The position numbers were made by a program, and so were the translations under genes. A stretch of DNA of 53,219 nt, from assembly GCA_003427395.1 (NCBI GenBank), contig BFEA01000147.1, forward strand, positions 2,618,042 to 2,671,260, read 5' to 3'. Source of the DNA: Chara braunii. Its lineage: Eukaryota; Streptophyta; Charophyceae; Charales; Characeae. Below the pieces are notes generated by a model. It saw nothing but the letters and a program-made list of their open reading frames with translations, was not told where the DNA came from and did not search any database. This document shows, one piece after another, positions 22,256 through 32,947 of the stretch (the first letter of the stretch is position 1; every line of letters starts with the position of its first letter).

Positions 22256-23599
22256 GGGATACGTCGCCCTGGTCTGCATCTGAAGGCGATGTCGATGTGA
22301 ATACCCGTACAAGGGTATCCGCTCTAGCTTTTGCAAGCGACAAAAAATAAGCTTGGTTTAAAGTTTAAGTATACCGTACGAGGCGCGACTGAGGCTATGG
22401 TTTACATTGACTAGGTGGCTGACTAGAGTAGAGAGTGTGTGGGCACGCAAGCTTGAGGCACTCGTGATTTTCATTGTTGATGGTTGAAGAACCGGCGTGA
22501 TCGCCGGCTGGATTTTATTTTGATCAAATCAGGATTAAAAAAAGATTAGGTCCCGTTGATCGATGCACTTGCCTGTGACTTGTGCGTACGTGCGGCAGAC
22601 GACATTGATAGCACGTCGCGCAGTATCCCTTTATTTAGGCGTCCGTCAAAACTAAACCCAGTCTTAGGCCTAACCCTATTGGTTACAGCTTCGGACTTTC
22701 ATCAGAGAGATACAGGGATCGAGGCTGAGTGGCGACGAGGCGGGAATATCAAGAGTGGTGCGAAGGGACCGAGGGGTTGAGGGTCCGGTGGGGCTATCCC
22801 CGTTTTGGTTTTGCCGTCAACAACGTTAGAACGGTGTTAGCGTTTCTTTCTCCTCGTTCGTCATATTCTGACGATTTATTATTTCATCTTATGCGTCGGC
22901 ATATCAGCCACGAAGCGTTCATCTTTCCCACCCACCCAGGGTGGGGTGGTATCGGCTCCATTCTTTTCTTGGCCAGGCAGCGACTCAATAGTCGAGGACA
23001 TTGAACACACGCCTCATTTGACGAGGCTACTGATGAAATTCCTTGGGGCCACCTGACTTAAAAGGAGGACCGGGGAAGTCAACGTATGAATAAATAAGTG
23101 TTGGGGTCCGTGGTCGTGGTTTTCCTCACTTCTCATTTGGGGAGCGCTGATAATTTAAAAAGGGGAAGGAATTAGAGAATATTTCGAATAGACTTGTGGG
23201 CTACGGACAAAGGTGACGCGGGCCGTTAGCGACGTACGACCCGCCACCCGTCGGTTGCCGTGGGAGGATGGGTGTGAGCATGTCGATTGGGGGCCCGAGG
23301 CGGCGATTGGGCTGCACAACCGTGGGACTTGAGCCCCCAGCCTGTGGGTTGAACCTTGAGTCCTCCTAGTCTAAGTCTTGGTCTAGAAGCAGATAAGTGG
23401 GTCCTAACTGCTTGACCGGGGAAGCTTGCTGCCCAGACGGCCAGATGAACCTGTAGGTTAGTACTAAGAAGGTTGGGCGTTGCGCAGAGCTACGAGCAGC
23501 ACAAGGCCATCGTCGGTTGATGTGTAGGAGCAACAATTTTTACGCCGAAATTTCCTTGTGATAGTTGCAGCGGTGGAATATCGAGTCATTGGCGATTCA

Positions 23600-24480
23600 G
23601 TCATTGTGAGTCTGCTGCGGTCAGGAGCTGCACTAGTCGAAGGGACTAAGGAGAAAACGACGCCACGGGGACAGACAAAGACGGGATGAATGGAGAAACC
23701 TATGGCGAAAGAAGAAATCGGACAGCCCGCCCATTAGAAGATGATAAGAGGCGGGGAAAAGGGCGATTATGGGAAACTAAACTAAGGCGAGTTGAGTAGT
23801 GAAGTGGGATTGGAGGATAAATCAGTAGAACGGGCGTTAGTAGAAAACAGGAGTGCGTGGAGGTTCGCTGAGAAACGAGGTATAGTGGGAATAAAGTTGA
23901 AGATCTCGCACGATTATTAATGAAATCGAGCAAGGGAAGGGGCTAACCTGTACTTTTTGCTTGGGGCGAGTCCGTTAGTACTATCAGAATAGTGTGAAAC
24001 TTAGTGTATGAGCAGTTAGGAGAAAAAAGGGCCGCGCGAAAAATGGCGAAGGTAAGCGGGAAGGTGGCGACAGTGGAATGAAAAAGACGTGGTTTATTCC
24101 ATTCTCAACTGAATCAAGCGAACCAAGTTATGATCTGGAGTTTTTGGGCCTTGTGAGGAGGATGGGCGCGACAGATTCTTGGTTTGAGGAGTAAATTGGG
24201 CGATATCGCAAGCAGGAGCTGCGCCCAGAGGGAGAGTTCAATGAAGTATTGATGCACCTAGCCATATTTTAATGTAAGGTTCATTGAGTTTTCATACATC
24301 ATATCGGGGAAGTAGCGTGAAGCTAGTCGGAAAAAGGAAAGAACATGTGAGCTTGAGAAGTAGTGAGAAGAGAGAGAACGAGAAGTTAGTAGAAGGGAAG
24401 TGAGAACGGATATGAGCCGAGCGGAGACTTTCGTACACGAAGGAGCGAGAGGAAGGGCGTAGGGGAGGTATCGATCGGAC
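23600..24480 (+). repeat. Hairpin-unit tandem array, arm C
   Basis: Counterpart of 5,900-6,760. Purine-rich units contain short palindromes, for example TTATTCCATTCTCAACTGAATC near 24,093 in degenerate form and GATCGGACCTCGATAAGATC near 24,473, each followed by AAG-rich and GTTAGTAG-type words. Units are about 150-190 bp and strongly diverged. Confidence 0.5.
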
Positions 24481-24529
24481 CTCGATAAGATCTAGGTAGG
24501 AGCAAAGGACAGATTAAGTTCGGGTCGAT

Positions 24530-24588
24530 GCGGATAAAGCGAAGCGACTTCTTTAGCAAGAAGGTTGGGGGTTCGATCCGCTCCGCTT
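24530..24588 (+). pseudogene. tRNA-like sequence, D-arm shortened
   Basis: GCGGA at 24,530 can pair with TCCGC at 24,582-24,586 as an acceptor stem. CTTCT and AGAAG form an anticodon-like arm (6-nt loop in my reading) and GGGGGTTCGATCC resembles a T-arm with the B box. The total is about 58 nt, too short for a normal tRNA: most of the D-arm is missing and the T-stem has mismatches. A decayed tRNA or tRNA-derived segment inside the repeat arm is more likely than a working gene. Confidence 0.35.
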
Positions 24589-25349
24589 AGAAACCAAGGT
24601 CCTCCCGGTGACCAGCTCACCGTTCGTGACTAGTGTGAGAAGCGACATAAGTCCAGATGTCAGGCTACAGTCATCGTAATGGCTAGAGGTATCAGGGGAA
24701 GCAAGCTGCCAAGTAAGAACTCACCTACTGACTGGCGTGCCGCCCATTGTTGTTGTTGATCCGTACCGCGAAAGGAAGCGCTCGCAAGCAAACTTGAGGT
24801 CGGGTTGTTGAAGAGAACTAAGCGCTGTTTTCGGGAAAGATTCATCCGTATTTACATACTTGATAGGTGATCAATGAGTTGCTTGAAGTCCGTGTCTGAC
24901 TCGCCAGAAAAGAGTTGTGTGGGCAGCAGGATTGAGCACCACGGTCACTTTCTTCTCGGCTTGTTGTACCTCGCGGACTAGTTAGGTAGAGAAAAGAGGA
25001 GGGGAGACAACATTCGTTATTGGCACAACGCGTGAACAAGGTACAAAGGAGGTGGGGTTGTAATAACTATTGTAACTAACGCATCTTGAGCCACGTAGCA
25101 CGGCGAAGGGACTGAGTTTTGCTGAAAAGGGGGGTCTTTGTTGCGAGTGGAAGTGTCGTAAGGGAGTCTAGAGTTGGTAGTTGACTTTAGCAGACTAAGT
25201 TGCAAAGCACTTTTGGTTGCCATTGCGGCGCCCTCAAGCAATTGAAGATTACAAGGCCCTCTCATGGGAGTTGAGTCAGTCCCTATCTTGTATCTTGAGC
25301 GTTTGAAACCCCTCCTTCTGCCCTTCTTATTCTAAGTATAGTCCTGTTC

Positions 25350-25440
25350 TGAGAGGAAGGCGGCAGGCGGGATTGCAACCCGTAGGACCGCAGCAAGACT
25401 CTGTGGGAAGTCAGCCCACCGATTGTGGGAGCTCTGTTGG
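25350..25440 (+). repeat. Highly conserved 90-bp block, arm C copy
   Basis: Near-identical inverted copy of 4,255-4,345 with about four substitutions. It is preceded by a block in which A and C translations share AIEE/D-F/Y-KALS (around 25,225-25,260), a faint hint of an old coding segment, and followed by poorly conserved sequence ending in CTTTGACTTTCAGGACA (present in both arms), which resembles a 3' splice site. Confidence 0.75.
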
Positions 25441-25739
25441 AACTCGGGAGGAGTTCTGGAGGCAGGGAACTGGGCGGTAACCATTGCTTTCTTTCTCTAA
25501 ACCCAGTTATAACCTCTATCTGTATTTCTTACTGTGTTTTACTGAGTATATTGCCTGTCTCCCTAGTTTGAATTTCAGTTTGACTTTCAGGACAATTCAA
25601 ACTTAAGTAAAGTAATGCAGGTGTAATGTTATTTTCAGTTTTATTGTTTAACTGAAAGAAGATTGTGAGATTACATTTGGGGGAAGGATGGGAGAAAGGT
25701 TGTATTGCTTGTGTTTGACTGGGTCAACCAAAGGCTGGG

Positions 25740-26530
25740 AGAGTCTCCATAAGATTGGGGGGCCTAGTGCTATGTTTATTTTCGATTGCCTGAAGGACCA
25801 GACAGGTTCCCATAAGATTGGGTGGTCTGGTTGGTTTGACTTGCGAAGGCGGTTTGTGACTGATTTTGAGGGACCAAACATTTTTTCATAAGATAGGATG
25901 GTTTGGTTGCCTTACTTCTTTGCGTTTTTTTATGTTTTATTAGTTATGAACGAGAGTTGGGTGCGTTCCATAAGATTGGATGACCCTAACTCTCTCTTGC
26001 TTTATTTTTGAGGGAGAAATTCAGGCAAACGACTGGATAGGTTCTCATAAGATTGGGTGGTCTGGTCTGAAGCCGAGTACATGCTGGAACCAAAAGGTTA
26101 AAATTGTTTATATCTTATACTACTTACTTATGAACAAGCTACTCAGACATTTTTTCATAAGATTGGATGGTCTGACTATAACTTACCACCAACTGAAGAG
26201 AGTATGAATTAATAATAAAAATTATGGTAAGAAGAGACAGGCTGAACCTTGATCTAAGATGACCGGTTCAGTCATATGTTACCTTAAAAACAAAGTGCAA
26301 ACAGTTATATATAACTTGGATACTTAAATGGTTCAGGGCGATTAGGTTGGCTAACCTAGTCATGTGTACAAAGAAGAGAGAAGTTGTAGTGTCCTGCGTT
26401 TGTGTATATTCTATGGTTGAGCTAGACAAATTCCCATAAGATTGGGTGGTCAAACTTTATGTCTTACGTAAGCTGGGTATAAAGGGATAAATCATTGAAA
26501 GATCATGAACTATTGTTTCATAAGGTTAGC
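25740..26530 (+). repeat. Interspersed CATAAGATTGGGTGG motif array (right)
   Basis: Copies of CATAAGATTGGGTGGTC begin at about 25,748, 25,811, 25,888, 25,969, 26,046, 26,156, 26,434 and (weaker) 26,516. The order and spacing mirror the left array at 3,295-4,030. A TTCCCATAAGATTGGGTGGTC form is best preserved at 25,808 and 26,431. Confidence 0.85.
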
Positions 26531-26854
26531 TTTGGGGCTAGTGAGAGTGTTTACCTTTGTGGTTTGGTTTGCATGTGGCTAAGTGGGATCACTACTTAGT
26601 CTGAGTTTCAGTTGATAGGTAGTTGTTTTAGTTGCTCGTTACGTGCTAGAGCCATAGGAGTTAGTTTCAATTCCTGCATTTTCTAAGCTAAGTTTATTTT
26701 ACTTAGGTCAATTCCTGCATTTTCTATGATCTTTTATTATACTTGGTCTTGTATAAATCTTGGTAAGCCACTTTCTCTACGGGATGTGAAAATTAAGTAG
26801 CTGACAGGAGGAGAGGTGAGGGGGAGGGGGGGGGGGAATAGGGTGTATACTAGG

Positions 26855-27700
26855 TCAATGCCCTATAGGTATCGAAAAGACGTGTGTGAAGTGAGCGGGC
26901 GGAAATTTCGCCGAGACGAAAGGGGGAGGAGGGAGGGGGAAATTTTGCCAATTGTGGCGCGTAGCAGTTGTCTCCAATTCCACATTTTCATGCTTGCTGA
27001 GTATCTCTCTTACTTGGGACCCGGAGCGCCATGTTCCCAACACCGAGGACTACAGGTCCCCTATTCTCACGATGCCTTTACATATCCAGACCAAGTCGAA
27101 AGAGCTTGTGGAACCATCTGCTTCAAATGAGCCACCTTCATCCTTTAGTATCTGAGGATTTTCAAAGAGTAACTGTGACGTCACCTTTTCCTTGCTAGTT
27201 GGGGGGGCGTGCACCTCCGAAGGCAGTTTGTTTCAGGCTTTCATTATTTCTACCTAAAATTTGGACGTCGGCCTCTTTCTTTTGGATGAGGACATAAACA
27301 AATATGCCCATAGATTCTGAGATTTGTTAAGTCTCCACTCCTGCATTAAAATACGTTCTGTCAATTCGACCCTGTGTTTTTTGGAGGGTGCTTTTGCAAT
27401 TTTGCAAATCCAGTTTTTTCTTCCCACCAGGTCCAGACCACCTTGGTCTCACAGAAAGGTTAAAGATTCCCAACAAACTTTACCAAAACACCCTCTTCGT
27501 CTTTTACCCTTGGCTTCCATATGAATCAGGCCATGTCTTTTTATTACCTTCAATACCCCCTTTGCGATCTCTCTTACCGTGCTCATGAATCATAAGATTG
27601 AGAATAGGGCAATGTTCGAGACCAACGTCCTACCAATCACAGACACGTGCCAGACTACACCCAACAGACAAGTGTCAGACTTCACCCCACAAACGTAATT
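26855..27700 (-). pseudogene. Decayed LINE reverse transcriptase, C-terminal part (second element)
   Basis: A single minus-strand frame, interrupted by five stops, reads through the thumb and C-terminal region of a LINE ORF2: VIGRTLVSNIALFSIL, then FMSTVREIAKGVLKVIK, CFGKVCWESLTF-x-DQGGLDLV, LNKSQNLWAYLFMSS, LLFENPQILKDEGGSFEADG, WICKGIVRIGDL and VLGTWRSGSQVREILSKHE. GR-x-LV-x-N and W-x-S/T-L...QGGL are standard landmarks. Relative order and wording parallel the plus-strand LINE at 20,850, especially FENPxI and KGIxxxxDLW-type words, so both belong to related families. Weaker similarity may continue upstream to about 27,990. It is dead. Confidence 0.75.
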
Positions 27701-28146
27701 TAGCTACATCCCACAATCTCAGGACACTGCGACCCCAATTCCACAAAATATGCGGATTTGGGAAGGTCCGATTTGAGGTTTTGGGCATGGTTCACGTCAC
27801 ACTGCTGTACCTTTTCATATGGGACAAGGTCGTGGTCGCCTGGAGAAATGAGGATCTGGTACTTGCCTGGTCACACGGCGCCATCCACAAATTGTCCAAT
27901 AACTTTTGTGAACGAAGTTTTACCAATTTTTAAAGAAAATGCGAAAAAAAAGGAGGTGACCGCAAAATCCCTTGCCCCGTGCCTTCCCAGGCCGCTGCCA
28001 AATGGGCACAGCAATAGTACATTTGGTACTTTGGCTGACAAATTTGTATGATTGGCCCGCTATAGGTCCCAGTGTCAGTATGCCCTCAGTTGGTTGGCAC
28101 CAAAAATGCTACATGATGAATTAATAAATAAATAAATAAAACTTAA

Positions 28147-28260
28147 ACGTGTCCTTACGAGGAGATGGAGAGAAGCAAATCACTTGCGAGTGTGTGGGTA
28201 TGCTTTGAATATGAACGTGTCCTTACGAGGAGATGAAGAAAAGCAGATCACTTTCGATAT
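28147..28260. repeat. Short duplication after (AAAT)n
   Basis: An AAAT run at about 28,121-28,139 is followed by CGTGTCCTTACGAGGAGATG at 28,148 and again at 28,215, with similar downstream AAGCAAATCACTT words. This is a two-copy 67-bp direct repeat with no coding content. Confidence 0.7.
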
Positions 28261-28531
28261 TTTGCATATTCTACAACTTTCGACGTGAAAATCCAGATTC
28301 GGGCGTTTACTTCAATCCTTTTGCCAGTGGGACCTCGTCCCAGATGAAAAACATTCAGGTCTGGTTGAATTGTGAGGTGCTCACCGCCTTCCCGTTTTAT
28401 ATGACATTCCAGTGATGATAAATAAACAATTCATTGATAGCCGACAGGGTCTGTTCAAAGAGGTGGATGAAACCCAAAATAACAAGAAACGATGCTCAAG
28501 GGTGAAGCTGGAGTTTCAAGTTTAAGCCTTA

Positions 28532-28632
28532 CCGCACCACTCACGAAATGCAAAAGACAAAATATGGCGGTGTATATTTTCGTGTTCTAGGCGAAGATTC
28601 GCTCTGCTTTTGAATATTTGGTGAGCGGTGTG
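28532..28632. mobile_element. MITE-like element, copy 1
   Basis: About 101 bp with inverted termini CCGCACCACTCAC and GTGAGCGGTGTGG. The interior (GTGGTGTATATTTTCG-type word, GTTCTAGGCGAAGATTCGC) aligns with the interior of the element at 38,119-38,242. No transposase and no clear target-site duplication. It fits a small non-autonomous DNA transposon or foldback. Confidence 0.65.
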
Positions 28633-28734
28633 GCGAGATCCTTTGTATTGGTATTGGTGTGGAACAAGGATCTTCGCGTTGTCGGTGTAGGCTTTTCTCT
28701 CAGCCCTGTCTTGTTCACATAGTACTGATCTGGC

Positions 28735-29690
28735 ACCAGTACATTGGCCACAGGGGAGATCGAACGACAGATCTTCCTCCGGAGGTCACCATTTCTCATT
28801 CCGAGCATCCACTCGCCCCTTCTTTTGGGGAGAAAGGACGATAGCTCCTCGTCTGGAGTACATCATTTGTCTCTGCTATTTCGTCTTTCTCGGACATGAG
28901 TACGTTGGTCATTGGGGAGAACGGACGACAGGTCTTCTTCCGGCGGTCACCCTGAACCCGACTATTCCATTGTTTCCCCTCATTGTTATCGGACTCCCCT
29001 CAAATTCATCTTCCTCTGGCTTCTTCGGATCCTTCGATATCAGGAAGAGATGAAGGTGTCGGTGTTGATGGCCCTCTGGATTTGTTGAGCAGCCTAGTAC
29101 GTCCTAAAAGGAGCGAAAGAGGTGAAAGTCGGATGAAAGCAGCGAAGTAGTTGATGGCAATCCACAAAACAAGTATCTGCTTCACGTTGGTGAGCTGCCT
29201 AGGGTTGCGTAGGTCTTGAAAGGATCAAAGGAGGTGGAAGTCGGATGATACTCGAGAAATAGTTGATGGTCCTCTACAGAACGAGTACATGCTTCACGTG
29301 GATTGTGAATCGCTGCGCTGACGTCGGAGAGGCTTGATCGCTCGTCCTTTGTCGCATTCCATGCTGTCTTTCTGCTGGTGGGGAATGTGGCGAAGTTCAA
29401 TCTCGTGCCAACAATGATCGCTACCATTCTGCATGGCATGACCATATTTGTCAAAAACAAATTTTATTATGGGATTGGTCCGTCAATCTCAGCGCATTCC
29501 GTTATCCTGGCATGACAAGAAGACGACTTTTTCTGCACGTATGATTATTTGTTTGCCACATAGCATAGCCAAACAGGCAATGTGGCTTCGAAGATAGATT
29601 TTTTTCTCAGTGCGGTGATGTCTCTTGAAGATAGATTTTTTTTCAGTGCGGTGATGTCTCTTAAAGACAAATTATTTTCAGTGTGGTGAG
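28735..29690. repeat. Region of short local duplications
   Basis: Three independent local repeats are visible. TTGGCCACAGGGGAGATCG with CGACAGATCTTC recurs at 28,739 and 28,907. GAGCAGCCTAG with AAAGTCGGATGA and TAGTTGATGG recurs at 29,087 and 29,191. GATAGATTTTTTT with CAGTGCGGTGATGTCTCTT recurs three times at 29,592-29,690. The 92-residue minus-strand frame at 29,182-29,460 overlaps this and has no recognised domain. Confidence 0.65.
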
Positions 29691-29736
29691 GAGAGGGGGT
29701 CAATAAACCACCAGTACCTCGCCCAACCTGAAAAAA

Positions 29737-30740
29737 ACGACGCGGTCGTTAACGCTGTCGCGCGCATCGGACCAGCACTACTCAAAGGTAGCGCGGGACC
29801 CTCCCAGCCGCGTCACTCAGGAGTTGGTCTAATCCTCGATGCGAATATATACATGGAGCTTCCGCAAGCTGCTCCGGCCGAGTGCGCCAGCCATACCTCT
29901 CGCGAGCCCCTACGACAGGACAGGGCCTACGCGAGGTACGACTTACCTCCACCTTACGGGAGCTGTCACCTACCTTCGGTGGGCGTATCCCCGTCGAGCT
30001 ACCAGTCCACAGTGCGAAAGCTGATCAGCTGCAATCCCAGAGGTGGACCAGCCGAGGGCGTTTCTCGTTCGCTGTAGCATAGGGGGTACGAGCGGTAGTA
30101 CGCCTCTATCGAACACGCACGGGAACCGACACCTTTGGGGGCTGAGGTCCCAAGCGCGACTCGTCGCCGGTCGACTAGGACGCATCCCACACGCCACGCG
30201 CACACCACTCTAAAGAACGTAAATATAAAACACACCCCTAACATACACACGGAACGACACAACATAACCAACGCGACAACGCTCCTAGTCCCTCGGTAGC
30301 TTTCCCATAACTCTCTGATGCAGAAATCGGATAGGCGTCGCGCGGAAGACTTGGTGTAAACCCGCGCGGACACAGAGCCTTCTCATATCGGTTTGCAATG
30401 CCAAAATACGCAAGTAGTCGCGAAGATGGTGTACTACGCAGTACCCATAATCATGAGGCCCTGGGTAATATACGAGGGTCACCTTCGACACTCAAGTGTC
30501 GGCTGACACGTGCCTCGAGGGGGTAATCTCTCGGCGCTGGACAACCGCCATGTGCGGTTGAAGACCACACACCCTCTTCTGCACCCTATGCAGAGTGGGT
30601 GGTACACAGGTCCATACCTGTGGTGGCAGTCGTTTCTTACGGCCATGGAGATGAGCCCCACTCTAGGCCCGGACAGGAGTCAAGGGGTTCGACTTTGACG
30701 TCTGCCACGGACTACAACGTCCAACCATAATAATCCTAAA
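29737..30740 (+). repeat. Dispersed repeat R1, copy B
   Basis: Direct-orientation partner of 625-1,775; see that entry for shared words. It includes the hairpins CGACACT/AGTGTCG (30,487-30,502) and CAACCGC/GCGGTTG (about 30,543-30,561). It lies 29,115 bp from copy A, almost the same offset that separates heads A and B (28,962 bp). Confidence 0.8.
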
Positions 30741-31340
30741 AAGCAAATGTAGACTGCAGGCCTCCCTGCCCCGAAATCAGAAACCTGGGTACCCTCGCTT
30801 TTCTTGCGGTTGGCACCACGGCCTACGCCGATGCTGACCACTCGGGCACCTGTTCGAGTCTCTCGATCCCATAACTCCAGACAATAGGACGGCGAACCGT
30901 CGTGCGCAAGACTTTGATATAAAGCTACGCGGTTGCAGGCCTGTCCTATACCAACCAGCGATGCTGATTATATGCGATAGTCGCAGTCTCGACCTCGCGA
31001 TATTGAATGGTTGAAGGAATATATCGTGGGTGGGTTACCCCTCACGATATTGAATGGCTGAAGGACATGCTGTTCAGCCCCTGCGGCATCTTTGCCCTCT
31101 GGGTTGGGTGTCTCGACGGGCAGGGCAAATAGGCTCTGCGCGAGGGAAACCTCCTTCCCTGCAGAGTCTAGGGCTTGGGGTGTTCTGGACAAGGACCTTG
31201 AACCCCGGCCCAGGACCAACGCCCGACCAAGAATTCAAAAAAAGTATACAAGCGAGAGGGAGGGGTTTTCTGCCTACCGCTCTCCTATTTAATCCTTAGC
31301 ACGCTGGACCCTTTGGGCCATGCGAACTCTCAACATAGGT

Positions 31341-31392
<52 letters not shown>
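30741..31392 (+). repeat. R1 tail with a roughly 520-bp insertion
   Basis: The segment 31,262-31,392 (TTTAATCCTTAGCACGC to the AT run at 31,349-31,391) matches the tail of R1-A at 1,680-1,760. The intervening 30,741-31,261 is absent from copy A. Part of it (30,870-30,985) is itself a weaker copy of R1 1,205-1,320 (CGCAAGACTTTGATATAAAG against CGCGAGACTTTGTATAAAAC), containing a TATAAAG box. The remaining part has no identified feature, and 31,393-32,947 likewise contains no recognisable gene. Confidence 0.6.
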
Positions 31393-31395
<3 letters not shown>

Positions 31396-32947
31396 ATCTC
31401 AATATACCTCCTGCAGTCTAGTACAGAGAGGCTAGGTCTTCATCTTGGCCCACCGTAGCCTGGGTGATCGTGCCAGATCTACGGCCCACCGCGTCTGTTT
31501 GTTTAGCGGTAGTCCCCTCGCAGGTTGTGCCGCGATAGGCTTTCTCCTGATAAGCATTCAATCAGGACTAAAAAAAAAAGACTCGACTCGAGCCCTATCC
31601 CACGCCCCGCAGGAGCAAAACCCTCCTGGGTGGCCACACCCCTTTAAGTCTTTACCCCATTGGCGCGACGTAGGCCCGCTGTTCAGGTTACGCCGATCAA
31701 CAGCCGACACTAGGGGTTGCGCCCCAGTGATGCTAAACTTTACCGTTAGCCTGGTATTCTCATAAGTGCCCCAATATTAGCACAAGTGGTTGGACGGTGT
31801 CTAACAACAATACAGGCCTACTGCGGGACTACGCAGAGGTCTGTCACACAAAAAAGGTATTTACCAGTCCTCTGTGGGACAACACAGAGATACACGGCAG
31901 CCTCTCCACATTCACAAACAAAATCACCGCCAGTTCCACAAGGCCGTGACTTCCTTACTTGATCAGAGGAAGACGCCACACATCCTAGTGGCACCTCCCA
32001 AGTAAACCCATTTGCGACTTCTCAAAAATTCTTAGCAGTGGTCAAGCAACAAATATGGTCCGTCTCGTCAGACTTTATCATTTCAACCCAGCCTGTCATG
32101 CCATTAAATCTACTAACCACCCCTTATACGAGGGAGGTCTCGCTCCATAGGTCTCTCAACCATCCCTCTCTCTCTAGGATGGACTTCCACATGACCTCTT
32201 ATCAATACATCTCCCCTCTTGGAGCCTTCCACCAAGCAAAAGACTGCCTTTTCAAAAAAAAACGTCACCTTTACCATAACACAACTCAAACTTGACAGAC
32301 CAACTTATGGGTCCTCCCCACAACTCAACAATATACATTTGGCATGACAAGCATCGGAGTCTCAAGGACTCACAAATCCCTTAGGATTCTTATACTTTCA
32401 CAAGGACAGACTGCGCTCCCTCTCCTTATACCCGGCCCTGTTACCTGCCCGCGGGCAGATCTCACAAGTATACCGAAGAGTAGGCAGTTCACATACATTC
32501 CATTTGCAGGGTGCACAACATTCAAGATGTTTTTCATACATCTTTCACACAAAGACCATCATACATCAGGATAAAACCACACATGTGAGAGTGAGCGTGA
32601 TCGTCACGTACAAAGGGTAAATTCCAACATCACTCAACTCAGACATATACTCAGGGATGCGATATCTCATCCTAAAATACCCAGGAATAATCTCGTCTCA
32701 TGACCCATACAAACCAACTCATGTCACTCTGAATATAGTACATGGCCAACTGTACAAGAGAGTCCTAAAAACAACTCAGAATCCTACTGTTACTTAGTGT
32801 ACACACCCTATCTTACATGATCCCAGTCTCAGTGGCCATCCTATGTTGTAGTCCCCATCTGTACACTCAACAACATAGGTTTCTACCTGCTCAAGTAATG
32901 GTAAGGCCAACAGAAAAGCATCTACCTCTACTCAGGTGAACCAGTCC

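Larger units (their letters stand above)
22285..26805 (+). repeat. Long inverted-repeat arm C
   Basis: Partner of arm A in inverted orientation. The modules are: palindromic head 22,285-22,900 (GTGAATACCCGTACAAGGGT at its start), hairpin-unit array about 23,600-24,480, ACTCACC-type array 24,720-25,250, 90-bp conserved block 25,350-25,440, CATAAG motif array 25,740-26,530, and the start of the 123-bp array near 26,690-26,800 (TCTCTACGGG). The arm is about 1.3 kb shorter than A because of internal indels and because the distal tandem array is missing. The interval 22,900-23,600 contains no recognisable gene. Confidence 0.75.
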
